From Podocnemis expansa (taxonomy: Eukaryota > Chordata > Testudines > Podocnemididae), in assembly GCA_007922195.1 (NCBI GenBank), contig ML682008.1, positions 10,818,810 to 10,882,809 on the forward strand: a DNA stretch of 64,000 bases, in the 5' to 3' direction. Of the stretch, positions 33,856 to 44,681 are shown piece after piece. A model generated the notes under the pieces. That model worked only from the letters and a program-made list of their open reading frames with translations. It was not told where the DNA came from and searched no databases. Every line of letters starts with the position of its first letter. Within the stretch, counting starts at the first letter, position 1. The position numbers and the translations under genes were made by a program.

Positions 33856-36460
33856 CTTAGTCCCCCACCTTCTCAAGGTTTCCTTTCCTTCCCGCTTTAT
33901 CTATGGCGAGGAGTGGGTCTTTGCCCTCCCTCTCACAGGGAGGGGCCCCTCTGCTCACCGCCCACCCTTTTTGACCCTCGGGTGCGGGGACATTAGGGCA
34001 TCAACGCCGCAGACAGCCACAACCCCTCCCCTCACCCAGGGAAGAGAGGTTCAGTGGGAATCACTCCAAACCCTTCTTTGGTTCTTCCCTTCTCCACTAC
34101 CATGCAAGCAGACCTTAGCTAGGGACACCAGGGTCCCAACAATACAACGATGCCCCCCTACACTGACAGTACCCCAGTACTGTGGTTTACCCTTCCCTCA
34201 CCCCTTAAGCAGTGACTTCCCCAAAGATAAAAACCGCCCCTCTTTCTCCTCCTCTCAACCCACCCTTCCCGGTTATTTTTCCCTACCATGTTCCCCACTC
34301 CAACACCTCACTGAGGAATGGAGGCGCGTCTCATTGTAGCCCAAGCCGCTGTGGGGGCTCTGAGATGCGCACATTCAAAGCCTACCCACAACAGAACTGT
34401 GCCTGTGGCCATGATGCCTTTCCCAGGTAGGTCCCCTCGTGTCCAGATCAGGGGAAAGGGAGGGGATACCCCTGGTCGCACCATTGGTTTGGTGGGCACC
34501 TGCCACTGCAACCCCAACCCCATTTCAACAGGAATATCTCCTGCTCACTGAAGGGGACACATCCGCGTAGCCAGAGTGGATCCTTACCTCTGTAGGGGGC
34601 CAAGGTAAATGGCCCACTCCTCCTTTTCCCTCCCTTATAGGAACTACAGTTCCACACCCTCACCTTCTGGTGATTTAGTGAGAACCAGGGCTCCACTTTA
34701 GGAACCCTCGCCCTCTGTCTGCCTCTCTTCGAGGCAGCCAATTTTTCTCCCGCCCTCACCAAAAGCATGGGCCGGGTGCACCCCCTTCAAACCCCAACAG
34801 GCAACCCTAGAGGGAACACCTAGTTGCAACCCTATGTTGGGAAACTGTGAAGGGTCCATCCCTTCGAGTGTTCTCCTACCCATACTTCCCACCTCATCTG
34901 CTGCCTTTCTGGGCAGCTGTCCATGTCAGACAGAGGGGTCCCTTTATTCCCAGGGCACATGTATTACCTCTCTTGCTCTTTGGACCTGTCCCTTACAGGA
35001 CACTAGCCTCCCCCAGCCCCTGTTTTTCCTTGGAACCATCTCACTATGCCAATCGTAGACCTTTAGTGCTACCGCGGGTTCTTCCCATGTGCGTTGGTTG
35101 AGCCTGGTAGTTCTGCGGTTCCTTTTTCCAGTTTTCAAGGACCCGTTCACACCCACTGCCTGTCCACTGGCGTGATAGACAGAAAGCCAATTTCCCTACA
35201 ACATCCAACAATTTGGGGTTGCACTCCCCTTTTATTCGGCCTCTAGCTCCCCTCCAGGGAGAAAATTTCGTTGGGTACTCTGACCCTGGAGTGTCTCTGA
35301 GATGAGGCAGCTGCCACTCTGTAATGGTCTCACTTCCTAGCTTAGGAAGGAACCTCCCTTGGCGTCAGGGTTCTTTGAATATCCATGTATTGAGGAGTTC
35401 CTCCTTGGCAGCCTTGGCATGGCAGAGTGGTAGCGTATCCATCTGGCAAGGACCGTAGGTACCGAGACCGTGACCTTGCACGGCACTCCTTCAAATCTTT
35501 TGGTCATCAAGGGGGTGACCAGATAGTAGCAGGAGTTTCTCTCCCTCTCTTTTTCTTCCCCCTCACACTTTAGTGAGAGCTTCCGCGATGCAAACCCTGC
35601 AAGCTTAGGCCCAGCGGGGTTCTTCTCTGCATTCTTCTACCCACAGGCCCTAGTAGGACTCATCAGCACTGCCTCAGGCCACCTTGCTGTTGTTGACCTC
35701 ACCAGAACCTCTCTCCTACGAGAACCCGGTCCTGGTGCCTGTTCGGCTGAAAACGTGCGCTTCTGTATTACCACATTCTTAGCTGGCATACCATAGGCCT
35801 CCGTCCTGCTCGGCTCGACTCTGTATGCCGCTGTTTAGTGTCTCATGGTCTTCTCAATTGTCCTCGAGTCCATCTTACAACCTTGTATCCTCATTCTCAC
35901 TCATTTTAACCAAAAGGCTATGTTTGGTCGCGACCTAGATAAGGGATATGGTCATGCCCTTACTACTTCCTGCACACCCAGTAGTCACCAGATTGGTCCA
36001 TAACCTCTTGGCTCCAGCTAAGCCTTTGGGTGATCAGTCTCTGCCCTGTCTTTGTTCTCATGCGAGACACGACAATATGGATAGACTCGTTAGCATTCAG
36101 TGTTCTCCTTCGAGTCCATGTGGCAAGATCTATGACCAGACACTACAGTCTGCCAGTCATACTCCACATTTTCTACTATGCAGAACATCTAACACAACCC
36201 GTTATGTTTAGGTTGCGTTCTTTACTCCAATTATGGTGACCTTGTTCCGACCTGCTTACGCATTATGCCTCGGTGGGTTCGGTTCTGCCTCTGTCCTGGG
36301 TTGGCCCTCAGCTTAATTCTTCTGGGCCTCTCAAGGCCTGCTTGTCTCCTTACTCCGGTGAGCATCTTGTTGCTGGGCCTCTTCCTTATGGGGCTTGTTG
36401 CTGTGCTGAAGGCAGAAGATCCAACTGCACCTGCCATCCATCAGCATGGATGGTAGTCAC
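33856..36460. other. Unrecognised DIRS interior where pol is expected
   Basis: About 2.6 kb between gag and the internal complementary region. No reverse-transcriptase, RNase H, methylase or tyrosine-recombinase motif is readable in any frame, only short unrelated frames. It is C/T-rich on the plus strand early and more balanced later. A weak tRNA-like promoter pattern is seen at 35420-35469. It could be heavily decayed pol, or a replacement sequence carried by a non-autonomous derivative. Confidence 0.6.
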
Positions 36461-36559
36461 CTATTACTGAAAGCATCTGAGCAGCGCTCGGAGAAGAATG
36501 GTGGGTTACTCACCAGTAACCGTCCTTCTTCAAGATGGGCTGCTTGGATCCATTCAGGT
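36461..36559 (+). repeat. DIRS internal complementary region
   Basis: The first half (36461-36500, CTATTACTGAAAGCATCTGA onward) is the reverse complement of the left end at 31749-31788. The second half (GTGGGTTACTCACCAGTAAC onward, to CCATTCAGGT) is the reverse complement of the right end ending at 36797. This fused complement is the hallmark of DIRS elements and is thought to template completion of both ends during replication. Confidence 0.88.
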
Positions 36560-36600
36560 CCCTTCCCTCCATCCCCGCTTTTGGAGTTGGCGACTCTAAG

Positions 36601-36766
36601 GAACTGAGGAGGGGGCAGGAAGGCGGCCGTATATATATCCTTGGGTGGCGCGAGGGGCGGTGGCCGCCTCCCCTCTTCTGACAGGCTAGGACAAGTTTTT
36701 TTCTGACCAATCCAGCGCTCCGGCATGGAGACACTTATTACTGAATGCATCCGAGCAGCCCATCTC
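36601..36766 (-). repeat. DIRS right inverted terminal repeat
   Basis: Reverse complement of the left terminus, including the inverted TATA-like box. The outer sequence to 36797 carries the small palindrome GGTTACTGGTGAGTAACC. Confidence 0.9.
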
Positions 36767-36797
36767 GAAGGAGGATGGTTACTGGTGAGTAACCCAC

Positions 36798-37567
36798 TGT
36801 TCATACTTCTCCTTTCCTGTTCATTGGTCTCTGTGGCTCCAAACATCCCAGAACCCTTTTATTGCAGTTGCAAGAGGTTTACTCAGCTATTAGTCAGTCC
36901 CTAGATGTGTAGCCAAGGAGATCCCAAAATTACCCTAGCAAATGCTCATAAAAATTTTTGTGGTGTCCAGAAAGGCAAAGAGAGTAGGATGTGCTTGGAC
37001 TTTTGGATTCATTCAAGTTTGACACTAGGGAACAGCAGCCTATTGAAAAGCTTAATGTCGGAACATCATTACAAAGTACTAAAAGACAAACCTCTAGAAG
37101 CTTAATAATGAAAAAAGGCTAATTGCAGCCTGTAACTACTGAAACTAATGGGTTTTATACAATTTTACTATCTTCTTTATAAATCTAACAAGGGAATATG
37201 CAAACTCCTAGACTCTCCAGGGCTGAAGGTCATGCCATATGTCACTGTAAAGTAAGTGTTCCAGTAAGTCCTTATATTTGACCAATGGCTTCAATAGCTG
37301 TTAATGATCCACTTTAAAGTATGATACCAACCCATAAATGTATGATTTGTTCAGTAGATGTGCTAGGACTGCATTCACTTTCATGGATAAAATCCAACAA
37401 AAATTAAATTCTAAAATGTATCTTATTTACAGTGAATACAAATCAGTTTCTTGGGCAGGTAGCTAAGCAAGGGCTTTGTATTAAAACAGGTATGTAAAAG
37501 TAGAAAGAAGTCATGCATGTACATTTGCTACCACAACTGCATCTGAGGAAGCAGACTGGAAAATGGG
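36798..37567. other. Spacer
   Basis: Nothing recognised. Confidence 0.4.
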
Positions 37568-38164
37568 CAGGGGTTAAAGTGGGCCAGAACACGGAGGAAT
37601 GCCATTCTGGGGCCCACTCTTCCAGGCCCCCTATGCTCCATTCTGGGGCCCAGCATTTAAAAACAGCAAGTCCCAGAACACAGCGTTCCAGTTCCATTTT
37701 CTATTTTTAGGGGCCCAAACGCTGGGCCCCTAAAAATAGCAGGCCCAGAATGGCATTCTGCAGCTTTCCAGCAGGCAGATGGAGAGTGGAGGGGGTATGC
37801 CCAGCTCCCCTGTGCATGCACAGACTGCACTTGGAGGCAGAAGCCTACAAGCGCAGCCTGCAGGCTGCATTGTCTCCTGGCCCAGTGCACAGCTGCCGGT
37901 AAATACTAGGGCGGACCAGCTGTGCTGGGGAGGGTGGTATTGGGGGCACCTGAGCTGGGGGTGGGTACTGGGGGCAGGGAATGGATTTTGAGGGTGGGTA
38001 TTGGGGGCTGGGGTGGATTTTGGAGACAGGGGAATTGGTATCAGAGTCAGTAGCTGGGTTGCAGGAGGGGGGCCCGGACATGCAGGGAGGGCCCACCCAT
38101 GTGGGAAGGGGGCCTGCCTGATTAGGAGGGTTCCAGGGCCCACCGCATTATATTTTAACCCCTG
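37568..38164 (+). mobile_element. GC-rich hAT-type MITE (family X, short member)
   Basis: It starts CAGGGGTTAAAG and ends TTTTAACCCCTG, an 11-bp perfect terminal inverted repeat. The flanking 8-mers AAAATGGG (37560-37567) and AAAATAGG (38165-38172) match at 7 of 8 positions. It contains paired segments such as ATTTTTAGGGGCCC near 37705 and GGGCCCCTAAAAATA near 37724. It shares ends and interior with the 1.2-kb member at 43461-44681, in opposite orientation. Confidence 0.88.
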
Positions 38165-39212
38165 AAAATAGGGGTGCATATGTCTAAATTATATCAAACA
38201 GGAAAAACACAGAGGCAAAGATCAGACAATGCAGATGTAAATTTCTCCAAGCTACTCATTAAGACACAACTGTGCTCAGTTTGTCTGGGTGTGGAACTCA
38301 GGAGGAAGCAGAAGGAATATTACTTCCCTTTGAAACCCTGCACCAGAGCTCATCAGAGTTTGTGCACTAAGAAAGCACTATGGTGATGAAGAAAGCACAG
38401 GACCAACTCCCAAACAATGTTCAAGAGAGCTGGCATTGTATATGTGCATAGGAAGTAAATGTTACACCTTTTGAAACTCTGGTACAGCGGCTGCATTCCT
38501 GAAACTCCAAGAAGCATTATGGCTCTGATCTGCAATCCAGCTGGGACTGTGAAATCTCTCAGGATGAGCAATGTGTGGCTCTTGCTCAAGAGTTACAATT
38601 GAGCCCCTTAACAAAATGCTTGAAAAGGCCACCAAAGAAACTGTCCTAACTGGATTATTCAGGGAACATAAAATGAAGTAACCAGTTAGGAAAAACTCTG
38701 CTCAACTGCAAAGAAAAAAGAAAAATACTATTGTATCCTGAAAACATTCTCTGAAGTCTTTGTGTGGGCCAGAAATGTGAAAGCTAGCTGCATCTTTTCT
38801 ACAGAACCAAGATCAAATGTCATCTTTGTCTTCAGAAAAAAAAAAAACCTTCTCTTTCTGACATAAAACAAAAGTGACACAGAAATCCCTTGGAACTCTT
38901 GGGCTTTTGTCAACAGGGACAAATTTTTACTGAGTTAAAAAATTGGGTCTTAATCAAGACATGCCTTATGCACTTGTGCAGGGCAGGGAAGGGAATTTGG
39001 TATTCTTTTCTTCCTTTATACATGCCATCCTGATTATTGGTCTGTGCACAGACAAGAGAGTAGTGACCTCAGGCTCAGAATTATGACTTCTAATGTGCCA
39101 GCTGCTGCAGCTGAGCTGACAGTGAGAGGAAAGTAAGCTGCATCAGTTGTAAGCCTGGTACAGTTTACTTCTCCTCTGGAGCACGGGGGTAGCAGGACTG
39201 AATTCTGCATGA
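38165..39212. other. Spacer
   Basis: AT-rich, with an A-run near 38837. No gene or repeat recognised. Confidence 0.4.
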
Positions 39213-39467
39213 GGCTACGCCTACACTACAGCTTATGTTGGCCTAATTTATGTCACTCAGGCATATGAATAAACCACCACCCTGAGCAACATAAGTTACA
39301 CCAAGATAAGCATCAATGTGGACAGCAGTATGTCAGCGGGAGAACTTCTCACATGAACATAGCTACCACCATTCATGGGGACTGAAGTACGTAAAGCGAT
39401 GGAAGAGCTCTCTTCCGCTGGCTTAGAGCAGCTACATTAGAGAGCTTACAGTGATGTAGCCAAAGCC
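39213..39467. mobile_element. MITE with TGA target duplication
   Basis: It begins GGCTACGCCTACACTACAGC and ends TGATGTAGCCAAAGCC. TGA is on both sides (39210-39212 and 39468-39470). The interior motifs ATGTCACTCAGG and AGAACTTCTCAC resemble another TAGTCTACAC-ended MITE family of turtles. Confidence 0.72.
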
Positions 39468-40554
39468 TGAGAGTTACAGTTCTCTGCTTGGTTTGTTCTT
39501 ACCACAGCCCATTCCTTCTGGTCCCATAGCCTACCCCTTCCTAAGTCAAAATATTAAAATGAACTGCAAATGGGAGAAAGTTGCATTTCTCACCAATTGA
39601 TGTATTAACAGTTAGTGTAAAAAACCAGTCCGGATTGGGTTCAGAAAGAACATCAAACTCTGATTACACTTTTACCCTTCTTTGCTGAGATCAACTCAAA
39701 CAAAAGAAACTTAAAGAGTGCTATTGAACCCTATATAGTGACAATCTTCCTCTTCAAAGGTGTGCACAGTGAGGGGAGCATAGCCTCCTTTTAACACTGA
39801 CAGAGGGGGACTGCTCTCTCTACTCCCTGGTGGGTGGAGCTAGGGATGCCACTCCCACCCCAACAGCAGAAGACAGGTGGGACTGGAGGTATAAAAGGCG
39901 GGCCCTCCAACTCAGTTGTGTGAGACCTGGAAAAGGAAGCAGATGTTTTTTGCCTGCTTCTGAGCCCTGTGCCCAAGAGAGAGAGATCTCTACATCAAGG
40001 ACTCAGTGGAGGTGCATGAAATGCTGAGTACGAGTACCCAGAGGAGCTATGGAGACTGCTGTTGTCTCTCCACACTGGGGAGACAGAGGAATCCCAGGAG
40101 ACAGAGAGATATTCCTAAAAGGTAGCTCTGAGACACAAGACAACAATCTGGCTGTGTTGCCAGAATTCATGTACCAGTATGCATGTTTCAGTGGTACTCT
40201 GCTGACCCAGTGGTGGAACCATCCACCATTGCTGGGGCTGGGACTCAGTGGAGTAGAGATGCTACCTACCCACCCTAGGCCAAGAGTCCTGCATTTATCT
40301 GCTGTATGCTTGAGCCAGGACACCAGGTGAAAGACCACTCACAGTGCTGCCCTGGCCAGAGGCCTGGAACCCATTGAGTGCTTACTGCTCTGCCCTGCCT
40401 AGAAAGCCAGAGCCTCAAAACAGCTAATTCCTCATAGAGCCTTGTCTTTATAGAGACATGATAGAGAGAGGGTTGGGCCCCCCTCTGAGACTGATGGGCA
40501 GGGATGGCCAATGCGGAGGAATGGTCTATGTCTACAATAGAAATTCAGCAGCGA
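39468..40554 (+). other. Unclassified segment with TATA-like box
   Basis: GGAGGTATAAAAGGCGGGCC (box TATAAAAG at 39890-39897) is followed by a purine-rich stretch. The composition resembles an LTR or first-exon region, but I find neither LTR ends nor a coding exon. The short open frames have no recognisable domain. Confidence 0.35.
39890..39897 (+). promoter_or_regulatory. Candidate TATA box
   Basis: TATAAAAG in a GC-richer context (GGCGGGCCCT directly downstream), with AACTCAGTTGTGTGAGACC about 20 bp further on. A perfect core-promoter match, but no transcript evidence. Confidence 0.35.
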
Positions 40555-40655
40555 CACACCCATCTTCGAAGCATCTGACAAAGTGGGATTTTCTCCCACA
40601 AAAGCTCATGCGAAAAATAAATCTGTTAGTCTTTAAGTGCCACACGACTCCTTGA
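40555..40655 (+). mobile_element. Penelope family-1 3' end (copy P9)
   Basis: CACCCATCTTCGAAGCATCT, AGTGGGATTTTCTCCCACAA, AAATAAATCTGTTAGTC and GTGCCACACGACTCCTTG. It is close in sequence to copies P6 and P8, so relatively young. It ends in a T-run and abuts a MITE fragment. Confidence 0.84.
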
Positions 40656-40664
40656 TTTTTTTAC

Positions 40665-40905
40665 AGCTACTGCTGCTGTAGCTTGTAGCATAGACACAAC
40701 AGCAACAGAAAGGGTTCTTCCATCTCTATACTAACTCTCCCTCTCCGAGAGGCAGTAGCTAGGTCAACAGAAAAATTTCATCTATTGACCTAGGGGTGTC
40801 CACACTGGGGCTTAGCTTGGCTTCATTGCATCTCTCAGGGAGTGAAATTCAGACCCCTGAGTGACAAAACTGCGTCAACCTAATTTTGTAGGTCATTGCC
40901 AGATA
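40665..40905. mobile_element. MITE fragment, TAGTCTACAC-ended family
   Basis: AACTCTCCCTCTCCGAGAGG, GGCAGTAGCTAGGTCAACAG, CAGACCCCTGAGTGAC and CAACCTAATTTTGTAGG match a MITE family I associate with turtles. The left end was lost at the junction with the Penelope copy. Confidence 0.65.
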
Positions 40906-43460
40906 CCACCCTCCTGTGGCATTCAATGATATTTTCACAGTGTCAAGTTACATTAAGAGTTTACCAGTTTAAAACTGTTTTTCATTTTATAGTCACTCAA
41001 AAATAGCTTTGATTTGTTAAAAATAAAATAGAAAACAATTTACAAGTAGATAGTAATCATATGACCTAATAGCCCATGTTATTTCGAACACAATAAAAGG
41101 TCTGGCTAAAAACATCCGTGGCCTTTTGAGCAACCCTAGGGACACTAGCTCCAAAGAAAGGCCTAGGGACACTAGCTCCAAAGAAAGTCTCTCCACACAA
41201 AGGAAAGGTCAGCCTACCATGGAAGGCAGGAAATTTCCAAAGACTCCCACTCCACAGACTGCATGGCACAGTTTTGCTGGCAAGGCTGGTGAGGCAGGAT
41301 AAAACAACCATTCATCTCTCTATCAGGGATAACCAGTGCATGGAAATTTACAGGGACCATAGAGACTCCTCAACCACCCTCATCTCAGAAACGGGGAGTG
41401 GACTCAGTCTGGGCCCAGCCTTTAAAAGAGTAAGCTTAAACAGCAACAATGGTACAGTACATGGACTAGCTTAGGTTCTTTCTACTACCCATGGTAGGTT
41501 GCTAGTTTGTTATGTGCATAGGAAAGGAGAGAGATTTGGACCCTGTTATGGGATGCACATCTGTGCACCCCAGGTTTATGACCTAGATGATTGTCCTGTT
41601 CCCTTGTGCACTGTGACTGTACAAATTTTATGCCAATTAGGCCATACAAGGTACCTTTGTGAATGTTCATAACATATGCTATATGATTACTATGGTATCA
41701 TGTTTCCTGCAGCATCATGCATGTGCACAAACATCAAACATGTTTTCCATGGCTCATGGGGGCAGGAGACAGACCCAACTCTCTTCCAGCAACATGTAAA
41801 CAGCCACAGCTATGAGCAAGCAGGTACCTGGAGGAGGCAACAACAACTATGCTAATTGAGGTCAGACTATACAAAGAGATCACCTCTGCCAAGAAAGAGA
41901 GGGGTCAAGGGGGTTTGGAAACAGAGACAGATGCTTGGAATGATTTGGGGCTTTTTGCCTGGGAAACTCCATCTTGAAACAGCTTCAAGCAAGATCTGGG
42001 CCCTGCCTCATCTCAGGCAGAGACTGGCTGCACAGACATCTGACAGCCAAACATCTTGAGCATAAACTTGGACTATGAGTTCAGTTTAGGTAGAGATATT
42101 AGGTTAGTACGTGTTCTTTACCTTTTACTTCCCTGTGGTCACTCCTGACTCATTTATATTATGATTCTGCCTTGACTGGCTATTTTCTCACTTAAAATTG
42201 TAATCTGATCAATAAACTAGTAGTAATTTTATCTAAAGCTGTGTAGTCTTTAGAGGGTATGAGTGAGAAAGGCTAGGCACATTCAACTTCTTTGTTAAAT
42301 GGACAGACATGAATATATGGTGATTGGGAGTGGTCCCTGATCCCTGTAAGACAGTGACTCTCGGTGAGGTAACTAGGACTGGGGGTACTTGCTTGCGGAC
42401 CATCCCTTGAGTAGCCAGAGGGCATGCACCGACTGCTTGCAACCAACTGCACGCAAGAGGCTGGTGTGGACTGACTCAAGAATGAGTGGTCACCAGGTGA
42501 TGTGGGGTAAATCGGGGTTTGGGAGTGGGAATTGGAGGGGGTCACAGTGGTACACTGGATCAGATCTGGGGAGAGTCCCAGATTCATAACCCCCCCCCCC
42601 CAATTACACTGACTCCAGCAAGGATGAGATTTGTCTGATACATAGTCAGCTGCAGACAAGGACAGGCCCCTTCCCTCCCTCCGAATGGTGCTGAGTATTG
42701 CAACTCCTATTGATTGTGATGGCTTCTGAGCAGCCACGCAGTGCATGACAGGTGTATGTGGAGGAAGGCTTGCAAAAGAAAGCCCTTCTATTTGCATCTC
42801 CACAGAAAGGCCTTATGCCACAGTAGTTCTTTTGCTTTAGAAAACACTTTTCTTCTCCCGCAACCAGAAGCGCTGCTGGCCTGGGAAAAGACCTGGGGCT
42901 TGATGTGCTGGGACTCAGTGCTGGAGCCCTGTAAGCCCAGCACCAGTGATGCCGCTACCCGCAAACCCAGGAGCCCACTCCTCTGAGTAGGGATGGGGAG
43001 GAAAAGGCATGGTGCTCCAAAGAGAAACAATCTGTTCTACTTTAAGGAATAGAACAGAGAACGTATTCCCTTGCTCAGTGAGCAGCCCTGAGACAGACAG
43101 TTACTCATCACTTGTGTAGTGTGGCTTTGCACTGCCTCCCATACAGGTCTGTGGCATAAATGCAACAATGCAGCACGTAAACAGCAACTGATGTTACTTG
43201 GCACCTCTCAGGTTTAGGCCCTGAAAGAGTTACAATGGGTGCCCTTAAATACATGTCAACTCAACCTCAGACAGGAGGTTGTACCTCTGACAAGAAGCTA
43301 TTTATCTTTTTACATAACTACTGCATGTGACCCTAAGAATACCTCAATCAGTTGGCCTACTTGTCACAATGTATACACAGACGTTTGTATTAATAGACCA
43401 TTGGGAAATTAATAACTCGCTGATCATGAATATTCTTGCATGATTCATATATGGCATATC
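40906..43460. other. Spacer, part possibly an old LTR
   Basis: About 41515-42750 has the look of a reptilian retroviral-type or Gypsy LTR and leader: GTGGTCACTCCTGACTCATT, an AATAAA signal at 42211-42216, and GGGGTACTTGC. I cannot identify TG...CA ends, a primer-binding site or coding regions. A C-run lies at 42590-42601. No host gene seen. Confidence 0.35.
41135..41187. repeat. 27-bp tandem duplication
   Basis: CCTAGGGACACTAGCTCC followed by AAAGAAAG occurs twice in direct succession (41135-41161, 41162-41187) with no internal difference. Confidence 0.9.
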
Positions 43461-44681
43461 CAGTGGTTAAAGTATAATTTGGTGGGCCTTGGAACTCTGC
43501 TAATTGGTGGGCCCCTTCCCATGTTGTCTGGGCCCCCTTCCCACATGTGTGGGCCCCAGCCTGGCAAGGATGAGGACACAGGATATGGAGGAATGGAGCA
43601 GGGGCAGGAGGTAGGGATGCTGAAGGGATGGCTGGGGGTGGGAGCAGGGGCAAGGGCAGGTGATGGGGACATTGTAAAGGAAGGTGGGAGGCTGTAGGTG
43701 ATAGGGTTGTGAAGGGGGGCATGGGCAGGAGACGGGGCAGAAAAGGGGTGGATGGCAGCAGGAGGTGGAGATGGTGGAGGGGGCCAGGGGCAGGAGATGA
43801 GGGCAAAGAAGGGGGGGATGGTGGCAGAAGGTGGGAGGCAGGGGTAGGAGATGGGGCAGAGAAGGGGTCATTGGTGGCAGGAAGTGGCGCCAGGGGCACA
43901 AGGTTGGGGTGCTGAAGGGGGGGCAGGGGAAGGAGATGGGGCAGAGAAGGGGTGCATGGTGGCAGGAAGTGGGAAGCAGGGGCAGGAAATGGGGGCAGAC
44001 AAGGGTTGGAGCAAGGTATTTGGAGGGTTGGAGCTGTAGATAAATGGGACACTGGGCTGCTTGCCCACCCAGCACCCCTCTGCGGCCTTGGGGAGCTGGG
44101 GAACCCCAATCACAGCCAGCCTGGTGGGAGAGAGTCTGCCCAGCCACTTCCCATGCCAGCACCAGCCATGACCCACCTTGCTGCCCAGGGCCTGTGCTGT
44201 GGAGCCAGTGCAGCCTCAGCTCCATGCTCCTGGCTCCTGCTTTTCCTTTGGCCCAGGCCCACCCCCAGGGCACCTTGCCTGTCTGACAGAGTGGAGCAGC
44301 ACCCCACGGGCTGCTCCTTCTGCCCTGAGCCAGCACTGACTGAGCATGCTCAGAAGCTCTGAGCACACTCAGTCAAGGTAGGCTCAGGGTGGGTGATTTA
44401 AAATCTCCCAGCCTGGGGAAAGCTCCTCACCCTGCTGGAATGTGCCGGAAAGTCATTCCAAGGTCTTCTATTTTTAGGGGCTCAGCATTTGGCATGCCCC
44501 TAGAACTAGAAAATGGAGCCAGAATGCTGTATTCTGGGGCCCACTATTTTTAAATGGTGGACCCCAGAACACAGCATTCTAGCTCCATTTTCTAGTTCTA
44601 GGGGCCCTGGAATGCTGAGCCCCTAAAAGCAGTGAGCCCCGGAATGCTGTTCCGGTGCACTCTGGCTTACTTTAAACCCTT
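43461..44681 (-). mobile_element. GC-rich hAT-type MITE (family X, long member)
   Basis: It starts CAGTGGTTAAAGTATAATTT and ends TTTAAACCCTT, decayed forms of the CAGGGGTTAAA termini of 37568-38164. The flanking 8-mers GGCATATC (43453-43460) and GGTATATC (44682-44689) match at 7 of 8 positions. Near the right end it shares the family segments with ATTTTTAGGGGCTC and TGTATTCTGGGGCCC. The long Pro/Ser-rich minus-strand frames are the complement of its G/A-rich interior and are not credible genes. Confidence 0.85.
43560..44035. repeat. Purine-rich degenerate tandem tract
   Basis: Degenerate units such as GGCAGGAGATGGGGCAGAGA with AGGGGTGGATGGTGGCAG, repeated about ten times with a period of roughly 45-60 bp. 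It accounts for most of the extra length of this element over its short relative. Confidence 0.75.

Larger units (their letters stand above)
31749..36797 (+). mobile_element. DIRS-type tyrosine-recombinase retrotransposon, defective
   Basis: The architecture is that of DIRS elements: inverted terminal repeats (31761-31920 against 36601-36766), and an internal complementary region (36461-36559) whose two halves are the reverse complements of the left and right ends. A gag-like ORF with a DIRS-type Cys-rich motif lies inside. Such elements integrate through a circular intermediate with a tyrosine recombinase, without target duplication. About 5 kb is a usual length. The pol part (reverse transcriptase, RNase H, methylase-like, tyrosine recombinase) is not recognisable, and gag is frameshifted. 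Confidence 0.85.

Noticed and set aside
36225..36260. Phrase TGGTGACCTTGTTCCGACC resembling antisense small-subunit rRNA
   Set aside because: Only a few bases agree with the conserved 3' end and the flanks do not continue the match.
43390..44366. Long minus-strand Pro/Ser-rich open frames (up to 288 residues)
   Set aside because: They are the complement of the purine-rich tandem tract and GC-rich body of a MITE with defined ends. Overlapping frames on both strands are equally open and none has a domain.
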